A stretch of DNA of 64,000 nt from Marinospirillum celere (GTDB lineage: Bacteria; Pseudomonadota; Gammaproteobacteria; Pseudomonadales; Halomonadaceae). The translations under genes and the position numbers were made by a program. Position 1 is the stretch's first letter, and each line of letters starts with the position of its first letter. This document shows positions 8,704 through 17,517 of this stretch, piece by piece. The notes under the pieces were generated by a model. It saw only the letters and a program-made list of their open reading frames with translations. It ran no database searches and had not been told where the DNA came from. The stretch spans positions 620,001-684,000 of the forward strand of contig NZ_FOLH01000001.1 in the NCBI RefSeq assembly GCF_900112235.1, in the 5' to 3' direction.

Positions 8704-10365
8704 TTAACTGCTCTTCTTAAAAATCTTCAACACCACTCTGGCCCTTGAAGCCCCCACATACTCGACTTGTGGCTTGCTGGCCCATTCGCTGGCACCTATA
8801 TCAAGTAGCAGTACCGCGCGTGCTTCCAGGCCTTTAGCGGCGGAGATGTTGCTCACGCGGCTTAGGTATTGCGGTTTGTCTTGTAAAAAGCTTTGCAGGG
8901 TGTGGCTGTTTTCCACCTTGAAGGGGGTGAGTAGCAACAGATCTTCGGGTTTAAAGCCTTCTTCTTCAAGTTTCTGGATTTGCTCTTTAAGGTGTTCCAG
9001 TTGTTGTTCGGGCTTTTTCCAGGTGAAGATTTGCACAGGTCGGTTGCTGCTGGGCAGGTGGTTGCCCGGTTCTGCGGCCTGTTTGTGTTTGTCTTTTAGC
9101 CAGGTAGCTATTTCAAAGGCATTGCGGTAGTTCTGGTGCAGTTTGAAAGGGTAGGGCACCAGGCCGTCAAAAACATCCAGGGGCAGGGCAAAGTCACGCC
9201 CAAAGAGGTTTTGTTCCGGGTCAGCGACCAGGGTAATGCTGGCATCTTCTTTCAGTAGTTCACTGACGACCAGCCACCAGTAGGGTTCATAGTCCTGGGC
9301 TTCATCCACCACCAGGGCATCCCAGTTTTCCGGGTTTTTCTCCAGGGCTTCGCTGAGCAGGTTGGGAGCGGTTTCATTGTAAAAGCTTGCCACTTCCTTG
9401 GGGTTTTCCGGTAGCGCCCAGTTAAGGCCAGCCTGTTCAGCGCGGCTTTGGCAAAGCTGGTGGAAGGTGGCCACTTCAATGTTTTCATCAGCAGGGTCGG
9501 AGCCCAATTCCTTGCGGTGGGCTTCTGCCAGTAGAATGTTAAAGCAAAGCAGTAGTACCTTCTTGCCTTCGCGGGCTTGTTCCTGAGCGCGCAGGCGGGC
9601 CAAAACACTTTTGCCGGTGCCAGCACCCCCATAGATGGCCATGCGCGGGATGTGTTCCAACAGGCGTAGCACCCATTGTTGCTCATGGCTCAGCCGGAAA
9701 AGTTCGGCTTCCAGTGCCAGGGCATCATCGGCGGCATTGCTGACCAGCGCACAGGAAGGGCGCAGCAGGCGATTGCGAATCAGGGCGGCTTGTTGGCTGG
9801 TTAAAGGCAGGCAGTTATCAGCTCTCGGGCCAGCAAAGGCCGTGTTCTTGAAGCGGTGAATAATCTGCTCGGCTTGAAGGGGGTTGAAGTCCGGTGCCAG
9901 CAAAAAGTGATTGTGGTTGATGCTGACTTCAGGGAAATCACCTTCCCAGCGGTGGGTGTCAGGAAACACCAGAACTGGCGCAATGGGTAGTTTGATGGCA
10001 GTGCCCAGCGCTTTCTCCACACCTTGAACCAGGCTGTTGGTGCATTTTTTCAACTGGGCCAGGGGGGTGGTGCCGATTTTATGCGTGCCCTGGTTGCCCT
10101 TGGATAACCAGTTGCCCTGGCCATCCATCTGAATGCCACCACCTTTGACTTCCCAGATTTGTATGCCGTACTGGGGGTGAAACAGCAGAAAGTCGATTTC
10201 CCCAATCCAGGTGCCCGCTGGGTTGCGGGTTTGGGTGGCGAGGCTGAAATACACTTCCAGTCCATCAAATTCCAGTTCACGCAGCCAGCGATAAACCTTG
10301 GCTTCAGCCCGTGATTGCAGTTGGTCCAGTTCGCTTTCACTTAACCTTGGGTATATCTGTGCCAT
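8704..10365 (-). CDS. NERD-nuclease domain fused to UvrD-like superfamily 1 helicase
   Basis: A 553-residue protein. The N-terminal NERD (nuclease-related) domain has the E-x-D...E-x-K pattern: GEIDFLL (Glu56, Asp58) and WEVKGG (Glu72, Lys74). A UvrD-type ATPase follows: Walker A GGAGTGKS (about 246-253), Walker B VVDEAQD (354-358), and a C-terminal EYVGASRAR motif. It probably cleaves and unwinds DNA or RNA. I chose ATG 10365 (AAGGAG six nt upstream) over an in-frame ATG at 10395. It sits between sspE (same strand, 188-bp gap) and the divergent phosphoesterase operon. The shared 10366-10509 region carries palindrome 1, so it may belong to the downstream block. A defence role is inferred from context. 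Confidence 0.8.
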   Translation of the reverse strand: MAQIYPRLSESELDQLQSRAEAKVYRWLRELEFDGLEVYFSLATQTRNPAGTWIGEIDFLLFHPQYGIQIWEVKGGGIQMDGQGNWLSKGNQGTHKIGTTPLAQLKKCTNSLVQGVEKALGTAIKLPIAPVLVFPDTHRWEGDFPEVSINHNHFLLAPDFNPLQAEQIIHRFKNTAFAGPRADNCLPLTSQQAALIRNRLLRPSCALVSNAADDALALEAELFRLSHEQQWVLRLLEHIPRMAIYGGAGTGKSVLARLRAQEQAREGKKVLLLCFNILLAEAHRKELGSDPADENIEVATFHQLCQSRAEQAGLNWALPENPKEVASFYNETAPNLLSEALEKNPENWDALVVDEAQDYEPYWWLVVSELLKEDASITLVADPEQNLFGRDFALPLDVFDGLVPYPFKLHQNYRNAFEIATWLKDKHKQAAEPGNHLPSSNRPVQIFTWKKPEQQLEHLKEQIQKLEEEGFKPEDLLLLTPFKVENSHTLQSFLQDKPQYLSRVSNISAAKGLEARAVLLLDIGASEWASKPQVEYVGASRARVVLKIFKKSS

Positions 10366-10448
10366 CCAGCACTCCTTAATTCCTGAGTTGGGCATAACTT
10401 ACCTGAAAAAAGACTTTAAAGGCCATAGCTGGCTTATAAAAAATCTAA

Positions 10449-10467
10449 TGCGACTCAATTTGTCGCA
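10449..10467. promoter_or_regulatory. Palindromic operator 1 (TGCGAC-N7-GTCGCA), divergent promoter
   Basis: A 19-bp inverted repeat in the 144-bp gap between the NERD-helicase gene and the phosphoesterase gene. Rightward, TGTCGC is followed after exactly 10 nt by the -10-like CATACT (10477-10482). Leftward, a TATAAG -10 (10433-10438) would place its -35 inside the same repeat. One bound protein could therefore control both directions. Confidence 0.6.
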
Positions 10468-10509
10468 AGGCTGGGGCATACTGGTAACCAATGAAACGGG
10501 GGAGGCTAA

Positions 10510-11409
10510 ATGAGCCCAAAAGAATTTGATGTAATCGGTGATTTGCATGGTGAAGCTCGGCTGTTGGATAAGCTGCTGGCTCAGTTGGGTTACACCCTGG
10601 ATCAGGGGGTGCGGGTGCATCCTGAGCGCCAGGCGATTTTTGTTGGTGACTTGATCGATAAGGGGCCGCAGTCTGGCTTGGTTTTGCAGCAGGTGCGCAA
10701 GATGGTGGAGCGGGGTGCAGCGCGGATGGTGGTGGGCAATCATGAGTTGAACTGGCTGCGCACTTTTCATGACTTGCCGCTGGAAGCCGATGCGCCTGAG
10801 TATGCCGAGGAGTTGATGGCGGCCATGTTGCAAAGCAGCCAGTCTGACTATTACCAGCTGGCGGAGGATTTTGCTGGGGATGCTGAGGCTTTGGCGGCGC
10901 ATTTTCAGTGGTTGAAGCGTCAGCCGTTATGGATTGATGAGCCGCATTTGAAGGTGGTGCATGCCTGCTGGGATGAGGCAGCCATGGATTATTTGCGCCA
11001 GGAGCAGGTGTTTAGCCTGGATGATCGGGCGCTGGATGCCTGTATGGCCAGGGAGAATGATCTTTATTATGCGTTGGATCTGCTGGTTGCGGGTTGTGAG
11101 CATCAGACTTTGGCAGAGCGTAGCCCGGCGGGTTTTGCTACGCGGCGCTATCGAGTGCGCTGGTGGCAGGAGGTTTTGCCGGATTATGAGCGTTTTCGAC
11201 TTCCGCTTAAGGAAGGCTGGCAGGCTCCGGCAGGTTTGTCGGCCCCGGTGTTTTTCGGGCATTACAGCCTCCAGATTCAGCCGATGCCGATTAGTGCGCA
11301 GCAGGTTTGTGTAGATTTTGGTGTGGCTTATGGCGGGCCTTTGGTGGCCTTTAATTATCGTCCGGGCAGACGCCCCGAACCCCAACATTTTCAGGAGGTG
11401 TGCCTATGA
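10510..11409 (+). CDS. Calcineurin-like metallophosphoesterase (ApaH/PrpE-like)
   Basis: A 299-residue two-metal phosphoesterase with the full family signature: GDLHG (Asp11, His13), VGDLIDKGP (Asp47) and VGNHE (Asn77-His78), with C-terminal FFGHY and a late histidine segment. The fold serves protein phosphatases and dinucleotide hydrolases such as ApaH; the substrate cannot be read from the sequence. It starts at ATG 10510 after GGGGGAGG and ends with a 4-bp overlap (ATGA) with the first ADP-ribosylglycohydrolase, so the two are likely made together. It is the first gene of the 10.5-20.9 kb block. Pairing with ADP-ribose hydrolases suggests a role in removing nucleotide or phosphate modifications; that is inference. 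Confidence 0.82.
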   Translation: MSPKEFDVIGDLHGEARLLDKLLAQLGYTLDQGVRVHPERQAIFVGDLIDKGPQSGLVLQQVRKMVERGAARMVVGNHELNWLRTFHDLPLEADAPEYAEELMAAMLQSSQSDYYQLAEDFAGDAEALAAHFQWLKRQPLWIDEPHLKVVHACWDEAAMDYLRQEQVFSLDDRALDACMARENDLYYALDLLVAGCEHQTLAERSPAGFATRRYRVRWWQEVLPDYERFRLPLKEGWQAPAGLSAPVFFGHYSLQIQPMPISAQQVCVDFGVAYGGPLVAFNYRPGRRPEPQHFQEVCL

Positions 11410-12413
11410 GTTTACAACAGGCTTTTCGTGGTGGTCTTTTGGGCCTGGCAGCAGGCGATGCTTTGGGCGCACCGCTGGAGTTTAGTCGGCGCAATGCCTT
11501 TATTCCGGTGTATGGTTTCAGCAAGGGTGGGCCCTGGAAGCTTAACCCTGGTGAGTGGACAGATGACACCAGTATGGCCCTGTGCCTGGCGACCAGCCTG
11601 GTGGAATCGGGCGGTTTGGATTTACATGATCAAATGCAGCGTTACCTGCGCTGGTACCAGGAAGGTTATATGAGTGTCTCCGGTAACTGCTTTGATATCG
11701 GCACGACCACCCTGAGTTCGCTACAGCGTTATAAGCGTTATGGCATCGTGCCTGCGGGTGACCCCAATCCTCAAGCCAGCGGTAATGGCGGCCTGATGCG
11801 CCTGCTGCCGGTCATTCTGGCGACCTGGGATAACCCTTTGCGCCTGAAATCCTGGGTCGAAGCGGCCACCATGACGACGCACGCCAGCCCGGATTGTCTG
11901 GATGCCAGCCTGGTGTTTGCTGATGCAGTGAGCCGGGTGCTGGAGGGTGAAGCCTTGCAAGAAGTGCTGGCGTCACCGCAGATTCTGGGTGGGCAGACGC
12001 GGGGCCAGGCCATTGAACGGGTGCTGGAGGGTAATTACCGCCACCTGGATCGCAGTGAGTTGGGTGAGGGGTTTTATGTGATAGAGGCGCTGGAAAATGC
12101 CTTCTGGGCCTGCTGGAAGGGCGGCAGCCTGAAGCAAACTCTGTTGCGGGCCGCTAATCTGGGTGGTGATGCGGATACCGTGGCGGCCATTGCCGGCCAA
12201 TTGGTGGGCGTGGTTAAGGGGGAAGCGCTTTTGCCTGATTCCTGGAAGCAGGAGCTGGCCTGGTGCGAAAAACTCCAGGTGGTTGCGGACGACCTGCTGG
12301 ATTTGAACCAGAAGCTGAGACAACTGCCTTGGACTTTCGATAAACTGCCGGCTGCTTCTTCTCACTCAAGCGGATCACATGATGCAGATTATCGACCAGC
12401 CTTTCACATCTGA
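11406..12413 (+). CDS. ADP-ribosylglycohydrolase family protein (DraG-like)
   Basis: A 335-residue enzyme of the DraG/ARH fold, which removes ADP-ribose from proteins, nucleic acids or small molecules using two Mg ions. The metal-binding signatures are intact: LAAGDALGAPLEF at the N-terminus, WTDDTSMALC (from Trp51) and NLGGDADTVAAIAGQ near the C-terminus. I chose ATG 11406, preceded by AGGAGG; an in-frame GTG at 11400 is less likely. It overlaps the phosphoesterase by 4 bp and the next paralogue by about 35 bp, showing tight coupling. No ADP-ribosyltransferase is visible in the window, so the source of the modification is unknown. Confidence 0.85.
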   Translation: MSLQQAFRGGLLGLAAGDALGAPLEFSRRNAFIPVYGFSKGGPWKLNPGEWTDDTSMALCLATSLVESGGLDLHDQMQRYLRWYQEGYMSVSGNCFDIGTTTLSSLQRYKRYGIVPAGDPNPQASGNGGLMRLLPVILATWDNPLRLKSWVEAATMTTHASPDCLDASLVFADAVSRVLEGEALQEVLASPQILGGQTRGQAIERVLEGNYRHLDRSELGEGFYVIEALENAFWACWKGGSLKQTLLRAANLGGDADTVAAIAGQLVGVVKGEALLPDSWKQELAWCEKLQVVADDLLDLNQKLRQLPWTFDKLPAASSHSSGSHDADYRPAFHI

Positions 12414-13341
12414 AGGCAAGTCTCCGGCCCAGGCTGCTGAGGGTTGTCTTCTGGCTCATGCCTGCGGCAATGCCCTGGGTAATGGGTATGAATCCTGGCC
12501 GAGGGAGCGGCTGCCACGCATTGATGGCCTGGATATGCCGGAGCGTTTTTTACCTACAGGTTACTGGACAGATGATACCGGCCTGCTTTTATGCCTGGCA
12601 GACAGTCTGGTAGCTCAAGGTTTTGATCCTCGGGATCAGATGCAGCGTTATCTAGCTTATCGCGATCAGGGGGAGGGCTGGCCGGATGCCGGTCTGCCGC
12701 CGCCTTTGGGCAATACCATGAATCAGGCGCTGGATGCCTTCAAACGCACGGATGAGGTGTTTGCTGGTTCGACTTCAGCCCTGGCTTCAGGCAATGGTGC
12801 CTTGATGCGTATGCCTGCGCTGGCGCTCTGGAGCCTCTCCCAGCCATCCAGCGACCTGCTGGAAACCTGGATTGTCGATGCAACCCGGACTACCCATGCC
12901 AGCCCGCTTTGTCTGGAAGCCAGCCGTCTGCTGGTTTTTTTATTGCTGCATTTATTTCAGGCCGCGCCTGATGACTCTTCCCTGGCTGAGCAGTTAACCA
13001 GCCAGGCGGATGAAATCTGGGCGGAGGAGGCGATTGCTGATCTGGCTGAAGGACTTTATCTGGAAAAGCCCCGTGATCTGGTGCCTTCCGGCGGGTTTGT
13101 GGCCCACACGCTGGAAGCGGCGCTCTGGTCCTTGGCTAATAGCCCGGATTTGAAAACAGCCTTGCTGAAAGCCGTTAACCTGGGGGGCGATTGCGATACA
13201 GTCGCTGCGATTACCGGTGCTCTGGGTGGAGCTTTTTATGGGGTGGAGGCTCTGCCCCGGGAGTGGCGAGATCAGCTTTTACAGGCTGAGCGTCTGCGTA
13301 CCACGGCTCGGCAACTGCTTGCCGGGAATTCACTAACCTGA
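12379..13341 (+). CDS. Second, diverged ADP-ribosylglycohydrolase family protein
   Basis: A 320-residue paralogue of the preceding gene. It keeps YWTDDTGLLL and NLGGDCDTVAAITGA, so most metal ligands survive. The N-terminal GDALG has become GNALG, losing an otherwise conserved acidic residue, and the region around it is divergent. It may be a weaker or differently specific hydrolase, or a non-catalytic partner. The ATG pair at 12379/12382 has no strong ribosome site and lies inside the previous gene, so coupled translation is likely. Tandem duplication followed by divergence is the simplest origin. Confidence 0.75.
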   Translation: MMQIIDQPFTSEGKSPAQAAEGCLLAHACGNALGNGYESWPRERLPRIDGLDMPERFLPTGYWTDDTGLLLCLADSLVAQGFDPRDQMQRYLAYRDQGEGWPDAGLPPPLGNTMNQALDAFKRTDEVFAGSTSALASGNGALMRMPALALWSLSQPSSDLLETWIVDATRTTHASPLCLEASRLLVFLLLHLFQAAPDDSSLAEQLTSQADEIWAEEAIADLAEGLYLEKPRDLVPSGGFVAHTLEAALWSLANSPDLKTALLKAVNLGGDCDTVAAITGALGGAFYGVEALPREWRDQLLQAERLRTTARQLLAGNSLT

Positions 13342-13349
13342 GGATAGCT

Positions 13350-14390
13350 ATGCCCCAACAGAAGAGTGCGGAGGCTGAAAACCTGAACTTTCAGTTATTA
13401 CTGCTGGAAATTCTGGATGCTCACCCTCAGGGGCTGACGACCCCGCAAATCCGCGTGAAAGTTCAGGAAAAGGCCAGCGAGCGGGGCCTGGATAAGCTAC
13501 TGCAGGCCAGCAATGACAGTTTAAAAAGGCGGGTGGAGCGCAACCTGGCTCAGTTGTGCGAAACCTTTGGCGAGCGGCTGGAGCGGGATGATTCCTGCAA
13601 GCCTTATCGCTGGCGAGTTATTGGGCAGGAAGGCTTGTTGCCGCGCTTTTTGAAGGGTGACAGCCAACTGGCCCTGTATTTTTATCTGCATGAAGTGCGC
13701 ACCCGGCAGCTGTTGCCAGCCTCCCAGCAGGAAAAACTGCAGGGGTTGGGTAGTGCTGGGCAAAATTTGTTGCAGCGGGAGTTTCCTCAGTTGGTTGGTT
13801 TGCTGAATAAGCACCTGAAGATTCTTGCCGACCCCTTGTTTTTTGAGGCACCGGAAGTCTGCCCGCAGGTGCATACGCAGCTTTTAGAGGTGTTGCGTGA
13901 AGAGCGCAGCCTCAGTCTGACTTTTCAGGTGCCAGGCGGTGAAGAACGCCTGGAACAGGTGGTTCCCGTCAAACTGGTGGTGCATCAGGATCATTTGCAT
14001 CTACTGCTTTTGGAGCAGCCGGATACAGACCCCCAGCCACGTTTGCTGGCGCTGCATCGTATTCTGGCCCTGGAACCCGGCCCTGTTTGCCTGGCTATGA
14101 GCTTTGATCCTGATTCAGTGTTACAAAGCTGGCTGGGAACCCGCTCGGCCCAGAAGCTGGAAATGCATGTTTCTGTAGAAGTGGCCGAAGAGTTATTGGA
14201 TCGTCCGCTGGGCAGTGGCATGAAGCTGGAAAAGCTGGATGCTGCTTCTAGTCACGGCCTGGCTTTTCGGGTGACGACCTGGATTACTTTATCTTCTCAA
14301 CTGGCTGCCTGGGTTCGCCAGCGCCAGGAAAGCGTGCGGGTGCTGGCTCCCAGGCGCTGGATTCAGCGTTACGGCCTTATTGCGACTTAG
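13350..14390 (+). CDS. WYL-type transcriptional regulator (HTH + WYL + WCX)
   Basis: 346 residues. The N-terminal winged-helix-like region (about 12-85) ends in KPYRWRV. A central WYL-like beta domain (VPVKLVVHQDHLHLLLLEQ, about 205-225) has a poorly conserved WYL signature. The C-terminal WCX-like part has FRVTTWITL and ends in VLAPRRW. WYL proteins often regulate defence genes by sensing nucleic acids or nucleotides. ATG 13350 follows AGGA. It lies in the middle of the block, and its own stop codon overlaps palindrome 2, so it is the natural candidate to bind the three TGCGAC-N7-GTCGCA sites. That binding is inferred. Confidence 0.68.
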   Translation: MPQQKSAEAENLNFQLLLLEILDAHPQGLTTPQIRVKVQEKASERGLDKLLQASNDSLKRRVERNLAQLCETFGERLERDDSCKPYRWRVIGQEGLLPRFLKGDSQLALYFYLHEVRTRQLLPASQQEKLQGLGSAGQNLLQREFPQLVGLLNKHLKILADPLFFEAPEVCPQVHTQLLEVLREERSLSLTFQVPGGEERLEQVVPVKLVVHQDHLHLLLLEQPDTDPQPRLLALHRILALEPGPVCLAMSFDPDSVLQSWLGTRSAQKLEMHVSVEVAEELLDRPLGSGMKLEKLDAASSHGLAFRVTTWITLSSQLAAWVRQRQESVRVLAPRRWIQRYGLIAT

Positions 14391-14399
14391 ATTGTCGCA
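14381..14399. promoter_or_regulatory. Palindromic operator 2 with internal promoter
   Basis: TGCGAC-N7-GTCGCA spans the stop codon of the WYL gene. Exactly 10 nt after TGTCGC lies TTTAAT (14409-14414), a -10-like hexamer, 27 bp before the next start codon. The site matches operators 1 and 3 in sequence and geometry. Confidence 0.6.
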
Positions 14400-14440
14400 C
14401 CCCTGAGGTTTAATGGTTATACAAGACCAAGGGGGTATGA

Positions 14441-16282
14441 ATGAGCCGTGAATTTCAAGTCAGTCTGTGTGACAGCCTGGGTGGTGTGCGTCTGGAAGAT
14501 ATGACGCTGGAAACCTGGCAATGTCCTGATCCTTCCATTAGAAACCTCGATATCTGGCGGGCACCGCTGTTAAAAGAGTTGGATTTAAGCTGGCTGCATG
14601 GTGGCTTGCATCTGACGCTGGTGGGCTGCCCCAGGTTGCAGAAAATCCTTCTTCCCCAGGGCGAGCCCTGTGTGCTGCATCTGGATGCTTCGGATGTTAA
14701 GCCAGGCCAGGAGCTGCCTTTGTTGATTCAGGGCGGTATCGAACACCTGGATGTGCGCTGGCAGAATGCCACTTTTATGGCTCAGGCACCGGAGGACCAG
14801 CCTTGGCAGGGTGCCTGGGTAGCGAGCAGTAAGGAGCTGGCTGCCCCCTCAGCCCTGGAAGAGGCTGCGCCGGATTTGTTGCTTCTCAAGGGCAAGGTGC
14901 CGGCTGCAGAAATTGAGCTGCCTGGTCACAGCTTGTCTCAAGTGCACTGGGTTCACCCCCAGGGTTTGCAGCGCCTGCTGTTGCAGGTCGGAGAAAAACT
15001 GCAGCAGGTGGTTATTCAGGGCGCTGAGGATTTACAGCATTGCCAGCTAGAAGGCTCTATGAAAGAGCTGCGCCTGGAGGCCTGCCCTGCGTTAAGCCAG
15101 CTTCATGTCGCGGTGGATAGCCTGAATTTACATCAGGTGGGTGCAAAGTCTTTGCAGATTCAAGGCCGTGTTGAGCAGTTGTTCGTGCTACAACCAAGTT
15201 GTCAGCAGTTAGCGGTTGAGAAGGTATTAAAAGCCGATTTCAGCCTGAGTGATGGCCTTAAGCAGGTGGATTTGCCAACCGGCTGTGAAGTGACCTGTCA
15301 GGGGCGGGTGCCAGCCAGCCTGCGCAAAACAGCGCGGGTGCACGTTAATGAAGCCACTGTTCGCCAGCTGTTGGACGAGTACGCAGGCGGCGATTCTTCA
15401 GTGGTTGAAGATCTGGAATCCTTGCTGCCGTTTATGTCTTCCAGTGAGCAGCTTCCTTCCGCCTTGCGTTTACTCCATGAGCTTTTGCTGGCCGGGGCCT
15501 CCCCCCAGTGGGTTTGGGATTTACGGATGAAAATCTCGGCCAGGCATCTGGGCGAGTCGCGCTCGAAAAAAAGTAAAAAAGACTCTCTGCGCGAGGCTAT
15601 AAAGCCTAACTGGTTAGTCACGGCCAAACAAAACTGGCGCTGGCATCTGCCCAGGGATCTGGGTGATGACGCCTGGCTTCTGGACTGGAAAATCTGGCTG
15701 GCCTGTCGCGAAGTTCAGGGTGTGCGCAAGTATGCTCGGCTGTTTAGTGAGGTCATGGTGAATTCCACCCTGGCCAGCGAAGACCGCCACCGACAAGCAG
15801 GTAGCGGGCCGCATTTTAATCAATGGTTGCTGCATTGGCTTAACACGGGTGACCTGGCTTATCCCGAAGTGCAGCAGTTGTGCTCCAGGGTATTAAAGTC
15901 GCTGATGGCGATTAACAAGCCCATGAATAGCGTATGGAATTTTGGCATTGCCGAGCCAGTCAAGCCCTTGCTCGAGAGTCGGCTTCTCAACCAGGCGCAG
16001 CGTTTTTTGGCAACGCTGGATGAGGAGCCTGAGCTGTTGCTGGAATTGCATGACTACCAGGTGCATTCCATGCCCGTTCGGGAGGTTTTGATTTATCTGC
16101 AGGAGCAGCTCAAGCGACAGCCAGAGCAAACGCGCGTTCAGATACTGCGCCTGGCGGTCAAGCCAGCTGAATTCTGGCAAGGGCGGGCCAGCGAAATGCA
16201 GTTGCGCTCCTTGCCGCGCCAGTTGCGGGTATTGGCGTTAACTGGTCAGTTGCCGCAAGCCAGTGAAGCTGTTGCGACATGA
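14441..16282 (+). CDS. Large repeat-like protein of unknown function
   Basis: 613 residues; I cannot assign a family. About residues 1-310 look like a beta-solenoid or degenerate leucine-rich-type fold, with short recurring units ending in leucine-rich strands (for example LKELDLSWL, LTLVGCPRL, MKELRLEACPALSQLHV). About 310-613 is helical and contains a lysine/serine-rich patch (ESRSKKSKKDS) and several tryptophans. There is no signal peptide or membrane segment. ATG 14441 follows GGGGG. It has its own operator (2) upstream, and its stop overlaps operator 3. In related MoxR-vWA gene groups such repeat proteins often act as sensors or scaffolds; that role is conjecture here. Confidence 0.6.
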   Translation: MSREFQVSLCDSLGGVRLEDMTLETWQCPDPSIRNLDIWRAPLLKELDLSWLHGGLHLTLVGCPRLQKILLPQGEPCVLHLDASDVKPGQELPLLIQGGIEHLDVRWQNATFMAQAPEDQPWQGAWVASSKELAAPSALEEAAPDLLLLKGKVPAAEIELPGHSLSQVHWVHPQGLQRLLLQVGEKLQQVVIQGAEDLQHCQLEGSMKELRLEACPALSQLHVAVDSLNLHQVGAKSLQIQGRVEQLFVLQPSCQQLAVEKVLKADFSLSDGLKQVDLPTGCEVTCQGRVPASLRKTARVHVNEATVRQLLDEYAGGDSSVVEDLESLLPFMSSSEQLPSALRLLHELLLAGASPQWVWDLRMKISARHLGESRSKKSKKDSLREAIKPNWLVTAKQNWRWHLPRDLGDDAWLLDWKIWLACREVQGVRKYARLFSEVMVNSTLASEDRHRQAGSGPHFNQWLLHWLNTGDLAYPEVQQLCSRVLKSLMAINKPMNSVWNFGIAEPVKPLLESRLLNQAQRFLATLDEEPELLLELHDYQVHSMPVREVLIYLQEQLKRQPEQTRVQILRLAVKPAEFWQGRASEMQLRSLPRQLRVLALTGQLPQASEAVAT

Positions 16283-16291
16283 TGTGTCGCA
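16273..16291. promoter_or_regulatory. Palindromic operator 3 with internal promoter
   Basis: The third TGCGAC-N7-GTCGCA copy overlaps the stop codon of the 613-residue gene. TATACT (16301-16306) follows TGTCGC by exactly 10 nt, as at sites 1 and 2. It precedes the moxR-like start at 16330 and its GAGGAG ribosome site. Confidence 0.6.
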
Positions 16292-16329
16292 TACAGGGCT
16301 TATACTGGATCAACAGATGAGGAGAGACG

Positions 16330-17517
16330 ATGACTAAAACAGCAACGATTGACCAGGTTCAGGAAATGCTCAGCCACCAGCTGGAGCTGCTATGGAATCA
16401 GCCGCAACTGGCCGCGTATTTGCCACCCTTGATGCTCTGGGGTGCGCCCGGTGTGGGCAAGAGTAGCGTGATTCGTGAAATCTGCCGCGCCCAGGGCATA
16501 GGTTTTGTCGATGTGCGCCTGGCGCAGCGCGAACCTGTGGACCTGCGCGGGCTACCGGTGCCTGATGGCGATCAGGTGCGTTGGTTGCTGTCATCTGAAT
16601 GGCCGCGTGACCCTCAAAGCAGGGGGATCATTTTGTTTGATGAGTTGACTGCCGCGGATCGTACCCTGCAGGTAGCGGCCTATGAGTTTATTCTCGATCG
16701 CCGGCTGGGGGATCTTTACAGCGTGCCGGATGGCTGGCTGATTTGCGCCGCAGGGAATCGGAGTGAAGATCGTGCTGTTGCCATGACGCTTTCCAGTGCC
16801 TTGGCCAATCGCTTCTGCCATCTGGAGTTGCAACCAGAGCTGGAGCAGTGGGCACGCTGGGCGCGCCAGGAGGGGCTGCATCCCCAGGTGGTGAGTTTTT
16901 TGCGTTTTCGCCCCCAATGCTTCTTTGATATGAAGGGCAATTTGGAGCGCGGCTGGCCCAGCCCCAGAACCTGGGCGCGGGTAGCAACCTTGCTGGAACA
17001 CAGTGAGGGGCTGAGCGAAACCGGCCTGGCGCTGATGGTTCAGGGTCTGGTTGGGGAGGGCGCAGGCCTGGAATTCCTGGGTTTTCGACGCTGGGCGACT
17101 GCCTTGCCGGATATTCCTGCAGTGCTGGATGGTGAGGCTGAGTGCAAAATTCCGCAGCGGGCGGATCAAAAATACGCGCTTTGTTCGGGGCTGGCGCACT
17201 ATCTCTGGCGTACACCTGAAGAAAACCAGGCCAGGCGCTGTAAATTCTTCCTGCGGGTGGGTGCTCAGCTGACGAGTGACTTTGCCACCCTGGCGATGAT
17301 GGATGCCATGGAAGCCGACAATGAAGAAGATCAGCTCAAGCGAGCCGAGCTGCTGATGAGTAGCTCTGAGTTTTCGGCCTGGTCGGCGCGTCACGGCGAA
17401 GTTCTGGCGCAGATGCAGTCACGCTTTTTGGATCGTTCAGCGCGTGAGGCCGAGCCAATCGAGACAGCTGAGCTGGATATAGATAATGCACTGTGTATTA
17501 GAAGGGCGATTTCCTGA
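16330..17517 (+). CDS. MoxR-type AAA+ ATPase
   Basis: 395 residues. Walker A is GAPGVGKSS (about 38-46), Walker B ILFDELTAAD (Asp104, Glu105), and sensor-1 region CAAGNRSEDRAV is followed by LSSALANRF, all typical of MoxR/CbbQ-like ATPases. These remodel or insert metals into a partner carrying a vWA domain, here encoded by the next gene (stop and start share one base, TGATG). ATG 16330 follows GAGGAG. The tight pairing supports a MoxR-vWA chaperone unit inside the block; the client is unknown. Confidence 0.85.
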   Translation: MTKTATIDQVQEMLSHQLELLWNQPQLAAYLPPLMLWGAPGVGKSSVIREICRAQGIGFVDVRLAQREPVDLRGLPVPDGDQVRWLLSSEWPRDPQSRGIILFDELTAADRTLQVAAYEFILDRRLGDLYSVPDGWLICAAGNRSEDRAVAMTLSSALANRFCHLELQPELEQWARWARQEGLHPQVVSFLRFRPQCFFDMKGNLERGWPSPRTWARVATLLEHSEGLSETGLALMVQGLVGEGAGLEFLGFRRWATALPDIPAVLDGEAECKIPQRADQKYALCSGLAHYLWRTPEENQARRCKFFLRVGAQLTSDFATLAMMDAMEADNEEDQLKRAELLMSSSEFSAWSARHGEVLAQMQSRFLDRSAREAEPIETAELDIDNALCIRRAIS

